From the NCBI GenBank assembly GCA_964480475.1, contig CAYZPW010000015.1:1-44304 (forward strand): 44,304 nt of DNA. Direction: 5' to 3'. The notes under the pieces are model-generated. The model saw only the letters and a list, made by a program, of their open reading frames with translations. It did no database searches and had not been told where the DNA came from. The translations under genes and the position numbers were made by a program. This document shows, piece after piece, positions 7,110 through 16,256 of this stretch (the stretch's first letter is position 1; each line of letters begins with the position of its first letter). This DNA comes from CAYZPW01 sp964480475 (GTDB lineage Bacteria; B130-G9).

Positions 7110-8920
7110 GCTCCTCCCTGCCCAAGAGCCGACCCAGGATATTCTGTCGCCAGCTCGAACGCCTCCAATACGTTCACAGCATTATCCGCGATCTTCTCCA
7201 TGTTGGAGATTATATCATTCGATATGACCTGCCCCCAAAGTCTCTCCTCAGTTTGGCTTTCGCCGCGCTTGAAAGCGACATATCTGTCCCTGTTTCGCTT
7301 GCGCAGCGTCCGCTTCAACTCGTCGATCTTGGCCTCTTCCTCAAGTGCCGCCTCGGCCAGACGCCTGTTCTCTTGCTTCAATGCGCGCAAGGACTGGTCG
7401 GCCATCCTTAGCACCATATCCGACATCTCCAGGATATCCTGCTTTGCTGGGGCAGAGAAGCTCTGGCCAAGCTTCTCGAGCCGCTCAAGTAGCTTCGAGG
7501 TGCTCTCCAGCGAGTCCCCGATGTTCTCAACGTCGTTGACCGCGTGCAATAGGTGCGTCAGCGCCTCGCTATCCGCCCTAGAGACTCCTTTGTGCATTAC
7601 CAGGCTGATGTATTCCGTGATCTCGGCCTGATGGAGGTCCAGTTCATCTTCCAGCTTGTAGATCTCGGAACTCGGGCCGGTGTTCTCCTCAGCCACCATT
7701 TCTCTGGCAAGAGTCAGCATCCCATACGCCCGGTCGAACATGTGCAATATGGCCCTCTTGACCTGCTCTATTGCCACCGGCGGCGAATTGAGGAACTGCT
7801 CCTGCAGAAAAGCCCCCACCTTGGTCCTGCTAGGGGCTGGCGCCCTATCGGGTATCGCCCAGGTGACGAGCCGAGCGAGGCACTTGATGAACGGGAGCTG
7901 CACTATCGTATTGAAGACGTTGAACATCGTGTGCGCGTTGGCGATGTGCCGGGCAATAGCGATCGGCGAGTTGGCGTTCCCCGGCGTTATGATGTCCACA
8001 AGCTTCCCAAAATGGGACAGAATAACGAAAACCCACGCAACACCTATGATATTGGAGAAGCAGTGCGCAAGGGCTGCCCTTCTGGCCTCTCGACTCGTGC
8101 CGATTGACGACAACAGCGCGGTGACCGTGGTGCCGATGTTATCCCCCAGCATGAGCGGCAAGGCTGTCTTGAAATCGATGAGCCCGCTGGTTCCAAGGGC
8201 AATCACCAGCCCCACCGTTGCGCTGCTTGACTGAACCACCGCCGTCAGCATAACCCCCGCCAGAATCCCCAGCAGCGGGTTGGCGCCAAACTGAAGGAAG
8301 AACTCCTTGAACTGATCACTGCCCTCAAGCGGCTTCAGCGCCGTGACCATGGTCACCAGGCCATAGAAAAGCATCCCAAACCCGAGAATAACTTGACCCC
8401 AAAGCCTCATGCGCTCGCGCTGCTTCGAGCCCATCGTAATCGCCATCCCGACCGCGATCGCTGGCAGCGCATACTGGCTGATCTTGAAAGCGACGAGCTG
8501 AGCCGTTATTGTAGTCCCGATGTGGGCGCCCAATACGACTCCAATGGCCTGAACCAGCGTCAGCAGGCCAGCGTTCACGAAGCCAACTACCATCACCGTG
8601 GTCGCGCTGCTGCTCTGGATGAGCGCCGTTACGCCGGCCCCGACCATGACTCCCCTTATCGGTCCCCCTGTCAAAAGGTCGAGAATCCGGCGAAGGCGAC
8701 TCCCAGCGGCCTTTTGCAGCGAATCCGACATGATCTGAATGCCGAATATGAAGAGACCCAAGCCGCCGATGACGCCAAAGAAGAGCGGGACAGGATCAAC
8801 AGCATCCTTCAGATGCCAAAGACCCGACGCAATGCCCGTAAGCCACAGCAGGCAGAAAGCGACGACGATCACGCTCAGGCCCATCAGCTTCTTTCTAAGC
8901 ACCGCGAAATTCAGAACCAT
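7106..8920 (-). CDS. Na+/phosphate cotransporter family protein with PhoU-like C-terminal domain
   Basis: This is a 604-residue NptA/Na-Pi-cotransporter type membrane protein. Two inverted Na/Pi repeats each carry a QSSSAT motif (IQSSSATTVMVV and VQSSSATVGLVI) and a GxxIGTT motif (GAHIGTTITAQL and GDNIGTTVTALL), the hallmark of the family. About 10 membrane segments precede a cytosolic helical region (about 360-590) resembling PhoU. The expected role is sodium-coupled phosphate uptake or export with PhoU-type regulation. ATG 8920 is preferred over TTG 8932 because GGGAGG precedes it with good spacing. It is divergent from gatB and overlaps the small membrane protein gene downstream. Confidence 0.9.
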   Translation of the reverse strand: MVLNFAVLRKKLMGLSVIVVAFCLLWLTGIASGLWHLKDAVDPVPLFFGVIGGLGLFIFGIQIMSDSLQKAAGSRLRRILDLLTGGPIRGVMVGAGVTALIQSSSATTVMVVGFVNAGLLTLVQAIGVVLGAHIGTTITAQLVAFKISQYALPAIAVGMAITMGSKQRERMRLWGQVILGFGMLFYGLVTMVTALKPLEGSDQFKEFFLQFGANPLLGILAGVMLTAVVQSSSATVGLVIALGTSGLIDFKTALPLMLGDNIGTTVTALLSSIGTSREARRAALAHCFSNIIGVAWVFVILSHFGKLVDIITPGNANSPIAIARHIANAHTMFNVFNTIVQLPFIKCLARLVTWAIPDRAPAPSRTKVGAFLQEQFLNSPPVAIEQVKRAILHMFDRAYGMLTLAREMVAEENTGPSSEIYKLEDELDLHQAEITEYISLVMHKGVSRADSEALTHLLHAVNDVENIGDSLESTSKLLERLEKLGQSFSAPAKQDILEMSDMVLRMADQSLRALKQENRRLAEAALEEEAKIDELKRTLRKRNRDRYVAFKRGESQTEERLWGQVISNDIISNMEKIADNAVNVLEAFELATEYPGSALGQGGA

Positions 8921-9082
8921 ATTGCCTCCCAAGCGGGGTCAGTTCACGTAGAGGCGGCCAATTGCAGCCGAACGGAAGCGTATTGCCAGCCCCATCACCT
9001 GTCAAATGCTAATCAATGTCGCCCCATCGAACCGCAGATTCGTATTTCGACGAAGCTCGGGCCAGCCGTTCTGCCATAGGCC

Positions 9083-9110
9083 TTGAACTATGCGCTTGGA
9101 ACCTTAGAAT
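9083..9110 (+). promoter_or_regulatory. Possible sigma70 promoter of gatB, giving a nearly leaderless mRNA
   Basis: TTGAAC (9083-9088) and TAGAAT (9105-9110) are separated by 16 bp. Transcription would begin at about 9116-9119, on or next to the ATG at 9119, which has no Shine-Dalgarno sequence. The match to consensus is moderate and the call rests on sequence only. Confidence 0.35.
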
Positions 9111-9118
9111 CCAATGTC

Positions 9119-10573
9119 ATGAAACCAAGGCCTGTCATTGGTATCGAGGTCCACGTTCAGCTGCTCACCAAGAGCAAGATATTCTGCTCGTGCAGCACCC
9201 AGTTCGGCGCGAAGCCAAACTCCAACACCTGCCCAGTGTGCCTCGGTCTGCCGGGCGTGCTCCCAGTCTTGAACAAGCGGGCCGTTGAGCTCGCCGTCAA
9301 GGCCGCGCTCGCCATCAACTGCGACATAAGGTCGAGAAGCCAGTTCGCACGCAAGAACTACTTCTATCCCGACCTCACGAAGGGGTTTCAGATCACGCAG
9401 TTTTCGCTGCCACTCGCGACAAACGGCCACATCAACATCGACGTAGAGGATGACTCCGGGCAAACGAGGCCCAAGCGCATCCGAATAAACCGCCTCCACC
9501 TTGAGGAGGATTCGGGCAAATCGCTCCACGACGAGGAGCAGAACCTTGAGGGCACGAGCCTCATCGACTTCAACCGCTGCGGCGTCCCGCTCGTCGAGAT
9601 CGTAACTGAGCCTGACCTCGAGAGCCCGGAAGAGGCCCGGCAATACCTGCTGAAACTGAAAACGATCATGCAATACTGTGGCGTGAGCGACTGCAACATG
9701 GAGGAGGGCAGCCTTCGCTGCGATGCGAACATCTCTCTTTGCAACGAGGACGGCAACATCGGCACCAAGTGCGAGGTCAAGAACCTCAACTCGTTCCGGT
9801 TCGCCAAGCGCGCGCTCGAATACGAGATGAAGCGCCAGCACGCGGTCATCGAAGCTGGTGGAGTGGTCGAGCAGGCGACCTACGGGTTCAATCCGGCCTC
9901 GGGCAAGACCTTTCTGATGCGAAGCAAGGAGCACTCGCACGACTACAGGTATTTCCCTGAGCCGGACCTGGTCTTCGTGGATGCGACCGACGACTGGACC
10001 GCAGAGATCAGAGAGACGCTGCCAGAGCTTCCGGACGCGAGGCGCAAGCGGCTTGTCGAGCAATACGGCATCCCGGACTACGACGCGTCGGTCCTCACAG
10101 CCACGCAGGAGGTCGCGGACTACTTCGAGAAATGCGCCTCGCTTCACGCCGACGGGAAAGCGGTCAGCAATTGGGTCATGGGGTCGGTGCTGCGGGTCGT
10201 CAAAGAGCGCAACATCAACATCGATCAGTGCCCAGTAACGCCCGAGCATCTGGCAGAGCTCCTCGCCCTGGTCAAGGACCGCAAGATCAGCGGCAAGATC
10301 GCCAAGGATGTCTTTGAGCAGGTCGTCCAGACGGGCAAAGCTCCTGGGGCAATCGTTGCCGAGCAGAATCTGTCAACCGTTTCCGACGAGAATGTGATCG
10401 CTGACATCATCCGCGAGGTCGCTGATTCAAGGCCCGATCTCATCGAGAAGCTCAAGCAGGGCAAGCTCAACGTGCTGGGCTTCTTCGTCGGGCAAGTGAT
10501 GAAGCGCACCAAGGGGCAAGCCGATCCACAAATCGTCAATCGTATCGTCAAGAAGATCTTACTGGAGGAGTAG
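9119..10573 (+). CDS. gatB: Asp-tRNA(Asn)/Glu-tRNA(Gln) amidotransferase subunit B
   Basis: This is the 484-residue GatB subunit of the GatCAB transamidosome, which converts Glu-tRNA(Gln) and/or Asp-tRNA(Asn) to the amidated forms. GIEVHVQLLTKSKIFCSCS, the NTCPVCLGLPGVLP block, RKNYFYPDLTKGFQITQ and HLEEDSGKS are characteristic, followed by the C-terminal helical/YqeY-like tail. Both CxC and CPVC zinc ligands are present. ATG 9119 is chosen because the family begins close to the conserved GIEVH block; an in-frame TTG at 9083 would overlap the likely -35 box. gatA and gatC are not next to it here. Confidence 0.97.
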   Translation: MKPRPVIGIEVHVQLLTKSKIFCSCSTQFGAKPNSNTCPVCLGLPGVLPVLNKRAVELAVKAALAINCDIRSRSQFARKNYFYPDLTKGFQITQFSLPLATNGHINIDVEDDSGQTRPKRIRINRLHLEEDSGKSLHDEEQNLEGTSLIDFNRCGVPLVEIVTEPDLESPEEARQYLLKLKTIMQYCGVSDCNMEEGSLRCDANISLCNEDGNIGTKCEVKNLNSFRFAKRALEYEMKRQHAVIEAGGVVEQATYGFNPASGKTFLMRSKEHSHDYRYFPEPDLVFVDATDDWTAEIRETLPELPDARRKRLVEQYGIPDYDASVLTATQEVADYFEKCASLHADGKAVSNWVMGSVLRVVKERNINIDQCPVTPEHLAELLALVKDRKISGKIAKDVFEQVVQTGKAPGAIVAEQNLSTVSDENVIADIIREVADSRPDLIEKLKQGKLNVLGFFVGQVMKRTKGQADPQIVNRIVKKILLEE

Positions 10574-10602
10574 AGGCGGTCCTGACGCGAATTAGATGCC
10601 TT

Positions 10603-10629
10603 GTAGGGGCGCGGTCTCTGACCCGCCCG
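10603..10629. repeat. Palindromic repeat downstream of gatB
   Basis: GTAGGGGCGCGGTCTCTGAC and the following CCGCCCG match the reverse complement of 135-166 at nearly every base. It stands between gatB and the SHOCT-like gene. It could fold as a hairpin but has no T-tract, so I do not call it a terminator. Confidence 0.7.
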
Positions 10630-10671
10630 TCAAATCACGAGTCAATAGCAACGCAAGAAAAGGAGAGAAAG

Positions 10672-11106
10672 ATGGCCATCGAGAATCAAGATTCCATCCA
10701 CGAGGAGCGCATGCGCATCCTGAAAATGGTCGAGGACGGCAAGGTTTCCGCCGATGACGCGATGGGGCTGCTGAAATCAGTTGGCGGCGGTGCGGTTCAC
10801 TTCACGACGAGCACAAGTTCCGCCGGGCCGGTCAAGGTCAAGGACAAGAAATCGCTCAAGGGCAAGAAGCTGCGGATACAGGTCTTTGAGGGCGACCAAG
10901 AAAAGCCCAAGGTCAACATCAAGCTTCCGCTTTCGTTGGCCAAGCTCGGCGGCAAGTTCTTGTCGAAGACAGGCAAAGCCAGAATCGAGGGACTCGACCT
11001 CGACCTTGACGCGGTGCTTTCTCACCTCGACGAGCTCGACGAAGAGAACATAATCGAGGTTGACGACGAGAAGGGCAAAACCCGCGTCAACCTCTCTATT
11101 GAGTGA
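10672..11106 (+). CDS. SHOCT-like domain protein
   Basis: The 144-residue protein begins with a short helical domain (residues about 9-38, EERMRILKMVEDGKVSADDA) of the type found at the N-terminus of YvlB/LiaX-like proteins, often annotated SHOCT-like. The rest is a charged beta-rich region with no signal peptide or membrane segment, so it is likely cytoplasmic. The start is firm: AAGGAGAG lies about 7 nt before the ATG. Family members often sit next to envelope-stress or DUF4097 genes; here the neighbours are gatB and a membrane glycosyltransferase-like gene. The function is not known. Confidence 0.8.
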   Translation: MAIENQDSIHEERMRILKMVEDGKVSADDAMGLLKSVGGGAVHFTTSTSSAGPVKVKDKKSLKGKKLRIQVFEGDQEKPKVNIKLPLSLAKLGGKFLSKTGKARIEGLDLDLDAVLSHLDELDEENIIEVDDEKGKTRVNLSIE

Positions 11107-11177
11107 TTCTCCTGCCGGACCGGGGCGCTCCCGTGAAAGCACACGGGAATATGTGCGACGGATCTGGTGGAATGGGG

Positions 11178-13985
11178 TCAATACCCAAGCTGCTCGAGCT
11201 GCTTGAGGTTGCTCAAAGTGCCTGCGGAGTCGGGCTTGAGCGCAAGCGCCGCCTCCCACTGTGCGCGAGCGTTCACGTAGTCCTTGCGCTTGGCATAGAC
11301 CACGCCGAGCGCATTGTGCGCCTCAGCCGAGCTGGGATCGATCGATAGGGCCTTCTTGAACGCCGCCTCCGCCTGCTCCAACTTGCCCGTCTGATCGAGC
11401 AGAATACCCATATCCACCAGCGCCTTCGAGTTGTTCGGCTCAAGCTGGACAAGCCGTTTGTAAGCCTCGACAGCAAGCGGGAACTGCTTGGCAGCAACAA
11501 GCGCCTGGATTCTGTTCCTAAGTTCTTCGCCAGACAGACGAGCAAAAGCCTCCGCCTGCGAGGCCTTGATCTCATCAATTAGAGCGGCGGCCAGACTGCT
11601 TTCTTGCAACCGTCCATCGGAAATGGCGAGGTTGGGGTCGAGCGCAAGCGCACGCTGCATCGCCTGCCTGGCCGCGCCCCGGTTGCCCATCTTCTCCTCA
11701 AGAAGCCCGATGTCCGCGTAGGCAAGCGCGTATGTGGGCTTCAGCGCCGCTGCTCGCTCATACGCGCCGAGAGCCTCCTGAAGTCGTCCAGCCCCCTCAT
11801 AGACCAAGCCGAGGTTGCGCTGCGCGTCCGGGTCACGAGGAACGAGGCTGCATATCTTTGCGGCCGGACCAATTGCCCGTTCGAAGTGATGCAGCTTGAC
11901 CTGGATATTGACAGCTGCCTTGAGCGCGGGCAGGAAGTTCGGTTTGATCAGATGCGCTCTCTCGTACGCCTGAAGCGCATCAGCAGGCTTCCCCTCGCGC
12001 TCCAGCAGCGTGCCCAAGTTCATTTGGACGAGGTGATCGTCGGGTTTGAGCTGTGCGATCTTCGCATACTCCTCAATCGCAAGCGCAGTCTGCCCAATCG
12101 TGGCCGCCTTCTCAGCCAGCATGTTGTGCAGGATCATAATGTCTCCAGCCGTTCTACTTGACGCCCGCCAGAGCCTCTTGCCCTCCTCGTGATCGCCCTG
12201 CCAATAGTAGGAATCGCCAAGCTGGAGCTCCCAAACCATTGCCACACAGCGGCTCGTGTAGTCCTTGAATAGGCGGGGGTCCTCGAGGCTCCTGTTGACG
12301 AGCACTGTGCCGACTTCTCGCTCGCTGTCGGAGAATTCGCCCGCTTGTGCTGCCGGAACGAGCACCGTCGCAACGCCGACCGGCTTCAGCCTGAACTCCT
12401 TGACGCCGGCCAGATCGACGCCCGGCACATAGCATATAGGCCTCGTCTCCTTCTCGAACAGCCGATGCTCCGCCTGCAACTGAGCGACCTGGCGCTGCTC
12501 TTCGGACATCAGCCGCATGTCCTTGACGTAGAAATCGCGCCTCAAGATGCCGGAGCGATCGATTATCTCGACGTCGGGGCAAATCCCCTCGACATCCTTT
12601 AGGAAAAGCAGCGTGAAGACCTCCATATCACGATCGACAAAGACGACGGAGTCGTCGCTCGGCATTGACTTGAGGATGTTGACCCCATAGTCGTAAGTGA
12701 GGAAATGACGGCTCTTATCGCTGTAGAAATAGTTGGCAAGAAGCGGCATGGCGCAGACCAGAAGGCCAAAGGCGCTGGCCAGGACGGCAAGTGTTCTCGG
12801 CTTGCTGACCAGCCGGTAAACGTTCCGAAGGACAGACGAGGCGCCAAGGGACATGAGGATAGCGGCGACGGCGAACGAGGGGATGAAGAAGACCTCGACG
12901 AGGAACGTGTCGCGCGGAATGAGCCTGAAATTCGTATATAGAATGAAGAAAAGGCTGCAAAGGAGAAACGTCACGAAAAGCAGGAGCAGCGCCCTGTTGC
13001 GCCGGCGAATACCGACCACAACGCCTATCGCAGAGAGGAGGAAGCCGAGCGGTGTGAATTGTCTGACGAGCGCGGAGATATAGAACCAAAGCTGCCTAGA
13101 GAAAAGAGCGAGGGACCTGGCCGTATGACTCGAAGTGCCGTATTCGCGGCGCAGTATGTGGGTCACGAAGCTCGTAAATGTGTCGGGCGCGCCCCAGTTG
13201 AGCGCCGGGTTGGTCGAGGCGCGAAACATCAGGTAGAGGTGAACAAACGTCCCAAGAATGCCGAGCGCAATCGCCGGGAAGACAACACGGCCATTCAGCA
13301 GCAGTCGCGGCGATCTATATATAACGTAGGCAGTCAGCGCAGCGAGAAGGAGCGCCACAGTGTGATGGCTCGACAGTCCCAGGCCCCCGATGAACGCTGC
13401 CAGAAGAAGGAACCTGTGATCCCTTTGCCCCTCGGGCTCTCGTTCCCATCGCAATACGAGATAGAGCATCAGGAGGATAAAAAGAAGCGTCAGAGCATAG
13501 ACCTCAGCAATCGTCGTCTGCGACCAGAACGTGAGTGAGAACGCAAACGCCGCGGCCGCGATCGCGGAGCCCGAAGCTGCGAATCGGCTCACGGGCCTCT
13601 CTGTGGTTCTGGTGGTCAAGACACACAGACATATCCGGTAGAGAACGAAGACCGCGGCCGCGCCGGACAGCACTGAGACAAGGCCGCATCTTGCGGCAAG
13701 CGACCCGAATGGAAAGACGATGCATGCAAGCTTGATCAGCAGGACAAAGATCGGGTAGCCGGGCGGGTGCGGTATCCCGAGGCAGCTCGCGGCCGTGATG
13801 AGTTCACCGCTATCGCCGACATAAATGGTTGGGCACAGGGTCTTCAGATACGTGAAGAACGCAAGGACGAAAAGCGCAATGCCAACCCACAGTCTCATCA
13901 GGATGTCGCAGGGGCGGCTCATGGAGGGCAGGACACTGGATTGTCTTTTTAGAGTGGACCTCCTGAGCGGGTACTGTCGGTGCAC
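11178..13985 (-). CDS. DUF2723 (GT-C-like) membrane protein with C-terminal TPR repeats
   Basis: The 935-residue protein has an N-terminal DUF2723 domain (GDSGELITAA at 57-66, then IPHPPGYPIF at 71-80), a family related to GT-C glycosyltransferases acting with lipid-linked sugars. About 10-12 membrane helices span 30-420, followed by a soluble region. From about 630 to 930 there are several tetratricopeptide repeats, for example the AEAAFKKALSIDPSSAEAHN unit. The GTG start at 13985 gives a 20-30 residue leader before the first helix; ATG codons at 13922 and 13898 are possible alternatives and none has a convincing ribosome site. Likely role: protein or envelope glycosylation with TPR-mediated partner binding (inference). 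Confidence 0.85.
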   Translation of the reverse strand: MHRQYPLRRSTLKRQSSVLPSMSRPCDILMRLWVGIALFVLAFFTYLKTLCPTIYVGDSGELITAASCLGIPHPPGYPIFVLLIKLACIVFPFGSLAARCGLVSVLSGAAAVFVLYRICLCVLTTRTTERPVSRFAASGSAIAAAAFAFSLTFWSQTTIAEVYALTLLFILLMLYLVLRWEREPEGQRDHRFLLLAAFIGGLGLSSHHTVALLLAALTAYVIYRSPRLLLNGRVVFPAIALGILGTFVHLYLMFRASTNPALNWGAPDTFTSFVTHILRREYGTSSHTARSLALFSRQLWFYISALVRQFTPLGFLLSAIGVVVGIRRRNRALLLLFVTFLLCSLFFILYTNFRLIPRDTFLVEVFFIPSFAVAAILMSLGASSVLRNVYRLVSKPRTLAVLASAFGLLVCAMPLLANYFYSDKSRHFLTYDYGVNILKSMPSDDSVVFVDRDMEVFTLLFLKDVEGICPDVEIIDRSGILRRDFYVKDMRLMSEEQRQVAQLQAEHRLFEKETRPICYVPGVDLAGVKEFRLKPVGVATVLVPAAQAGEFSDSEREVGTVLVNRSLEDPRLFKDYTSRCVAMVWELQLGDSYYWQGDHEEGKRLWRASSRTAGDIMILHNMLAEKAATIGQTALAIEEYAKIAQLKPDDHLVQMNLGTLLEREGKPADALQAYERAHLIKPNFLPALKAAVNIQVKLHHFERAIGPAAKICSLVPRDPDAQRNLGLVYEGAGRLQEALGAYERAAALKPTYALAYADIGLLEEKMGNRGAARQAMQRALALDPNLAISDGRLQESSLAAALIDEIKASQAEAFARLSGEELRNRIQALVAAKQFPLAVEAYKRLVQLEPNNSKALVDMGILLDQTGKLEQAEAAFKKALSIDPSSAEAHNALGVVYAKRKDYVNARAQWEAALALKPDSAGTLSNLKQLEQLGY

Positions 13986-14060
13986 AAAGAGGTCTCGAGC
14001 AATGCTGCTAGAGAGATATCTATCTAGCGAACTAGTGTTTATCGTGTCTAGTTGCGCCGC

Positions 14061-14246
14061 TCAGTCGAGCACGGAGCGCGACGCACTTTCGATGGATTTC
14101 CTCTTAGCCAAATCCAGTCGTCGGAATTCCTCCTTCACGGCTTTCTCTAGGTCTTCCCGTATAGCGTTCATCTCCTCAAACGTCTTAAACCTCTTCTTAT
14201 CGGGCTTTCCTCCTAGGCCTTTGATTGGACCCTTATCCCTACTCAC
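14061..14246 (-). CDS. 61-residue protein of unknown function at the end of the papain-like operon
   Basis: This small, highly charged, mostly helical protein (KTFEEMNAIREDLEKAVKEE, then RRLDLAKRKSIES) has no signal peptide or hydrophobic segment. The start is GTG with an excellent AGGAGG site 8 nt upstream. It overlaps the end of the papain-like gene by 8 bp, so translational coupling is likely. I do not recognise a family. Its position argues that it works with the upstream protein, perhaps as a small binding partner (inference). Confidence 0.6.
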   Translation of the reverse strand: MSRDKGPIKGLGGKPDKKRFKTFEEMNAIREDLEKAVKEEFRRLDLAKRKSIESASRSVLD

Positions 14247-15813
14247 TTCGACTTCCTCCTATCGCGGATGCGTTGACCAGATCACTATACATATCATATC
14301 CTTTTTCATCGTCCGGATTCAATTCGCGCTTTATGATGAACCTGTTGGGAGGGCTACCCAGGTAGTCCACATCATTAACAATCAAGTACTCGGGGTAGTG
14401 TATAACAAGGAATGACATAACGTCATCCGGCGTAGCCGTCGTGTCCCATATTATCTCTCCCAAGACCTTCTTCTTGCTGAAACTAGACTTACTTGCGACT
14501 TCCGCCAGCCAGATGAACCTGGGCATCGGCAACCGGGCGTAAAGCCTGTCGATCCCGTGAGGGGGCCGAGCGCCTTCAGCCTTGTGGCTGCGGAAAGCCT
14601 TGTAGGAAACCGAGGATGCAAGCAGGACTCGAATGACAAGTTCAGACTTCGGGAGCGACGGTGAAAGCTGCTTCAGGCCCAGTTCTTCGTGATCCACTAA
14701 CTTCAACGTTAATGTCTCGATTTGCTCCGCAGTCAGGTGCATCTTCTCGTATAGGGGGACCACAAATGCGTCGATATCAGAAGTGGTGTATTCTGAGATG
14801 TTCCCCAGACATGGGGGACCGGGTGTCAGCATGAGCTGATATGGTGCCCAGTTGTCATCATTTATGACCAGTCCTTGCAGATAATCGTAGCTTGTAAGCA
14901 CGTGGGTACCGCCGGAAAGCTGCTGGTCAGGCTTGTAGTCGGAGACATGGCCTAGTGCCACGACGGCGTGCTCGTCTTTCTTAATGGCGCAGACTACCGG
15001 CAAACCCGAGGAAATGTATGCGAGGAGGAATCGCTCGAACTCAAAGGGGTTGTAGCTGTCTCTGGAATATATCTCCGGCGAAAGCCCGAATCGAGCGAAT
15101 ATCTCTGCGATCTGACTGACCGTGAGGCCGTGGGTTGAGGGAACCAAACGGCCGAGCGAGTAGTCGGTCGTCATTTGCGTGATCTGGTATGGATATGCCT
15201 CTTTGTAGGTTCTATACTTCTGCGATAGATACCTGAAAACCATCCAGCAGTCGGCATGGGCGCATCTTGTTACGTCTTTGTGCTGCGCGATGAACGGGAA
15301 GCCCTCGATCTCAAGTTCGGCTCCCAGTATGTGCGCGTAGTATTTCGCCGCACAGATAGAGCCCTGCAGTCCCTCAGCGCGTCTGGGATCGATTATCATG
15401 CTGCCTATGCACTGGTTTCTGGTTGGCCTGACGACCACGTATCCAATGTAGTCTTTTTGGTGCACGTCGAGAGAGTACAAGTCTTGGTCCCGTATGATTC
15501 GACTGAAGAAATGAAGCCTAAGGCATTTGGACTGGTATGCCGCGAATTTCCTGGAATAAAAGCCCGTATAAACATCTCTGAAGTCCTTGTCGATGTATCT
15601 CCGTTCGGCAACGACGGACTTGGCTCGCCTGCGAAGCATCTCTCGGCATTTCGCGAAATAGCCTGCCAGAAGCCCGTATTTCCTACCTTGAAGTAATATC
15701 TCGCATTCTTCGGGAAGCCGGTCCCATTTTTGGGGTTTGTCAAGGCGGATAATCTTGAAGAAATCTTCCGTTGGATCGGGGCTCTGGTCTAGCATGGACT
15801 TATCCTCTGGCAT
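14239..15813 (-). CDS. Papain/C39-like cysteine-peptidase-fold protein, uncharacterised
   Basis: The 524-residue protein has no signal peptide. After an N-terminal helical region, IGYVVVRPT and a FPFIAQHKDVTRCAHADCW block lead to a pattern that fits a papain-like Cys-His-Asp triad: Cys184 or Cys189 at a helix start, His282 in EHAVVALGHV, and Asp319/Asp320 in VINDDNWAPYQ. The C-terminal third is a separate, unrecognised domain. ATG 15813 has GAGG about 6 nt upstream; a GTG at 15825 overlaps the TGA of the preceding gene (GTGA). Downstream is the 61-residue gene. The fold call is inference from motif order; the activity could be a peptidase, a transglutaminase-type reaction or none. Confidence 0.7.
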   Translation of the reverse strand: MPEDKSMLDQSPDPTEDFFKIIRLDKPQKWDRLPEECEILLQGRKYGLLAGYFAKCREMLRRRAKSVVAERRYIDKDFRDVYTGFYSRKFAAYQSKCLRLHFFSRIIRDQDLYSLDVHQKDYIGYVVVRPTRNQCIGSMIIDPRRAEGLQGSICAAKYYAHILGAELEIEGFPFIAQHKDVTRCAHADCWMVFRYLSQKYRTYKEAYPYQITQMTTDYSLGRLVPSTHGLTVSQIAEIFARFGLSPEIYSRDSYNPFEFERFLLAYISSGLPVVCAIKKDEHAVVALGHVSDYKPDQQLSGGTHVLTSYDYLQGLVINDDNWAPYQLMLTPGPPCLGNISEYTTSDIDAFVVPLYEKMHLTAEQIETLTLKLVDHEELGLKQLSPSLPKSELVIRVLLASSVSYKAFRSHKAEGARPPHGIDRLYARLPMPRFIWLAEVASKSSFSKKKVLGEIIWDTTATPDDVMSFLVIHYPEYLIVNDVDYLGSPPNRFIIKRELNPDDEKGYDMYSDLVNASAIGGSRSE

Positions 15814-15821
15814 GAAACACC

Positions 15822-16256
15822 TCACTCACTTGCCTGCAGAACTCTCAGCGCCTTCCGCGAGCGCCCGTTGCTCTGATTGGCTACACAGCGGCTAAACCAA
15901 TAGTATGCCTCTTGTACTGCCATGCTGGAAATAGCGTTTGAAATCTGCTCGGTGCGCGTCGTCTTCCTGGGTGGCTTTGCCGCCACAAACAGCAGGGCGA
16001 GGCGCACGCCTTCTTCCTCGTCAAGAGCGAACGGAGTCTTTTGGTCGCGCTTGAGGCTCGCACGGTTATATCACTTCCTTCTGAGCCCCGAAATGAGCGG
16101 CTCCAGGATCAAGTTGAGTGGGAGGCCCCAGACTCGCACCAGCCTCGTGAGCTTCCTTCTTTTGCGCTCGGGCTCCTTCTGCGGTTGAAGGAGCTCAATC
16201 CTATACTCGCTCTGATTGACGGGGAAAACCCTGAGCCCATAGGGGCACGGATTCAT
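15822..16256 (-). pseudogene. Small uncharacterised gene interrupted by an in-frame TGA (DUF7680-like?)
   Basis: From ATG 16256 the frame runs 61 codons to a TGA at 16071-16073, then continues in the same frame without other stops to a TGA at 15822. The two halves read as one protein of about 144 residues: an N-terminal part with LTRLVRVWGLPLNLILEPL, then, after the stop, LDEEEGVRLALLFVAAKP and EAYYWFSRCVANQ. From memory this resembles proteins annotated DUF7680; I am only moderately sure. The internal TGA differs by one base from GGA (Gly), which would read LRRKGYN. The gene's last codon runs into the papain-like gene (GTGA overlap). It may be truly dead, a sequencing error, or two polypeptides. 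Confidence 0.65.

Noticed and set aside
9104..10249. Long minus-strand frame opposite gatB
   Set aside because: The plus strand is unmistakably gatB. The antisense frame has no motif and arises from GC-rich codon use.
11129..11148. Hairpin TCCCGTG / CACGGGA after the SHOCT-like gene as a terminator
   Set aside because: The 7-bp stem is real but there is no T-tract, so termination is not supported.
16071..16073. TGA recoding to Gly or selenocysteine
   Set aside because: TGA ends other genes here, including the same gene and the cotransporter gene, and no SECIS-like evidence was seen. A point mutation or error is simpler.
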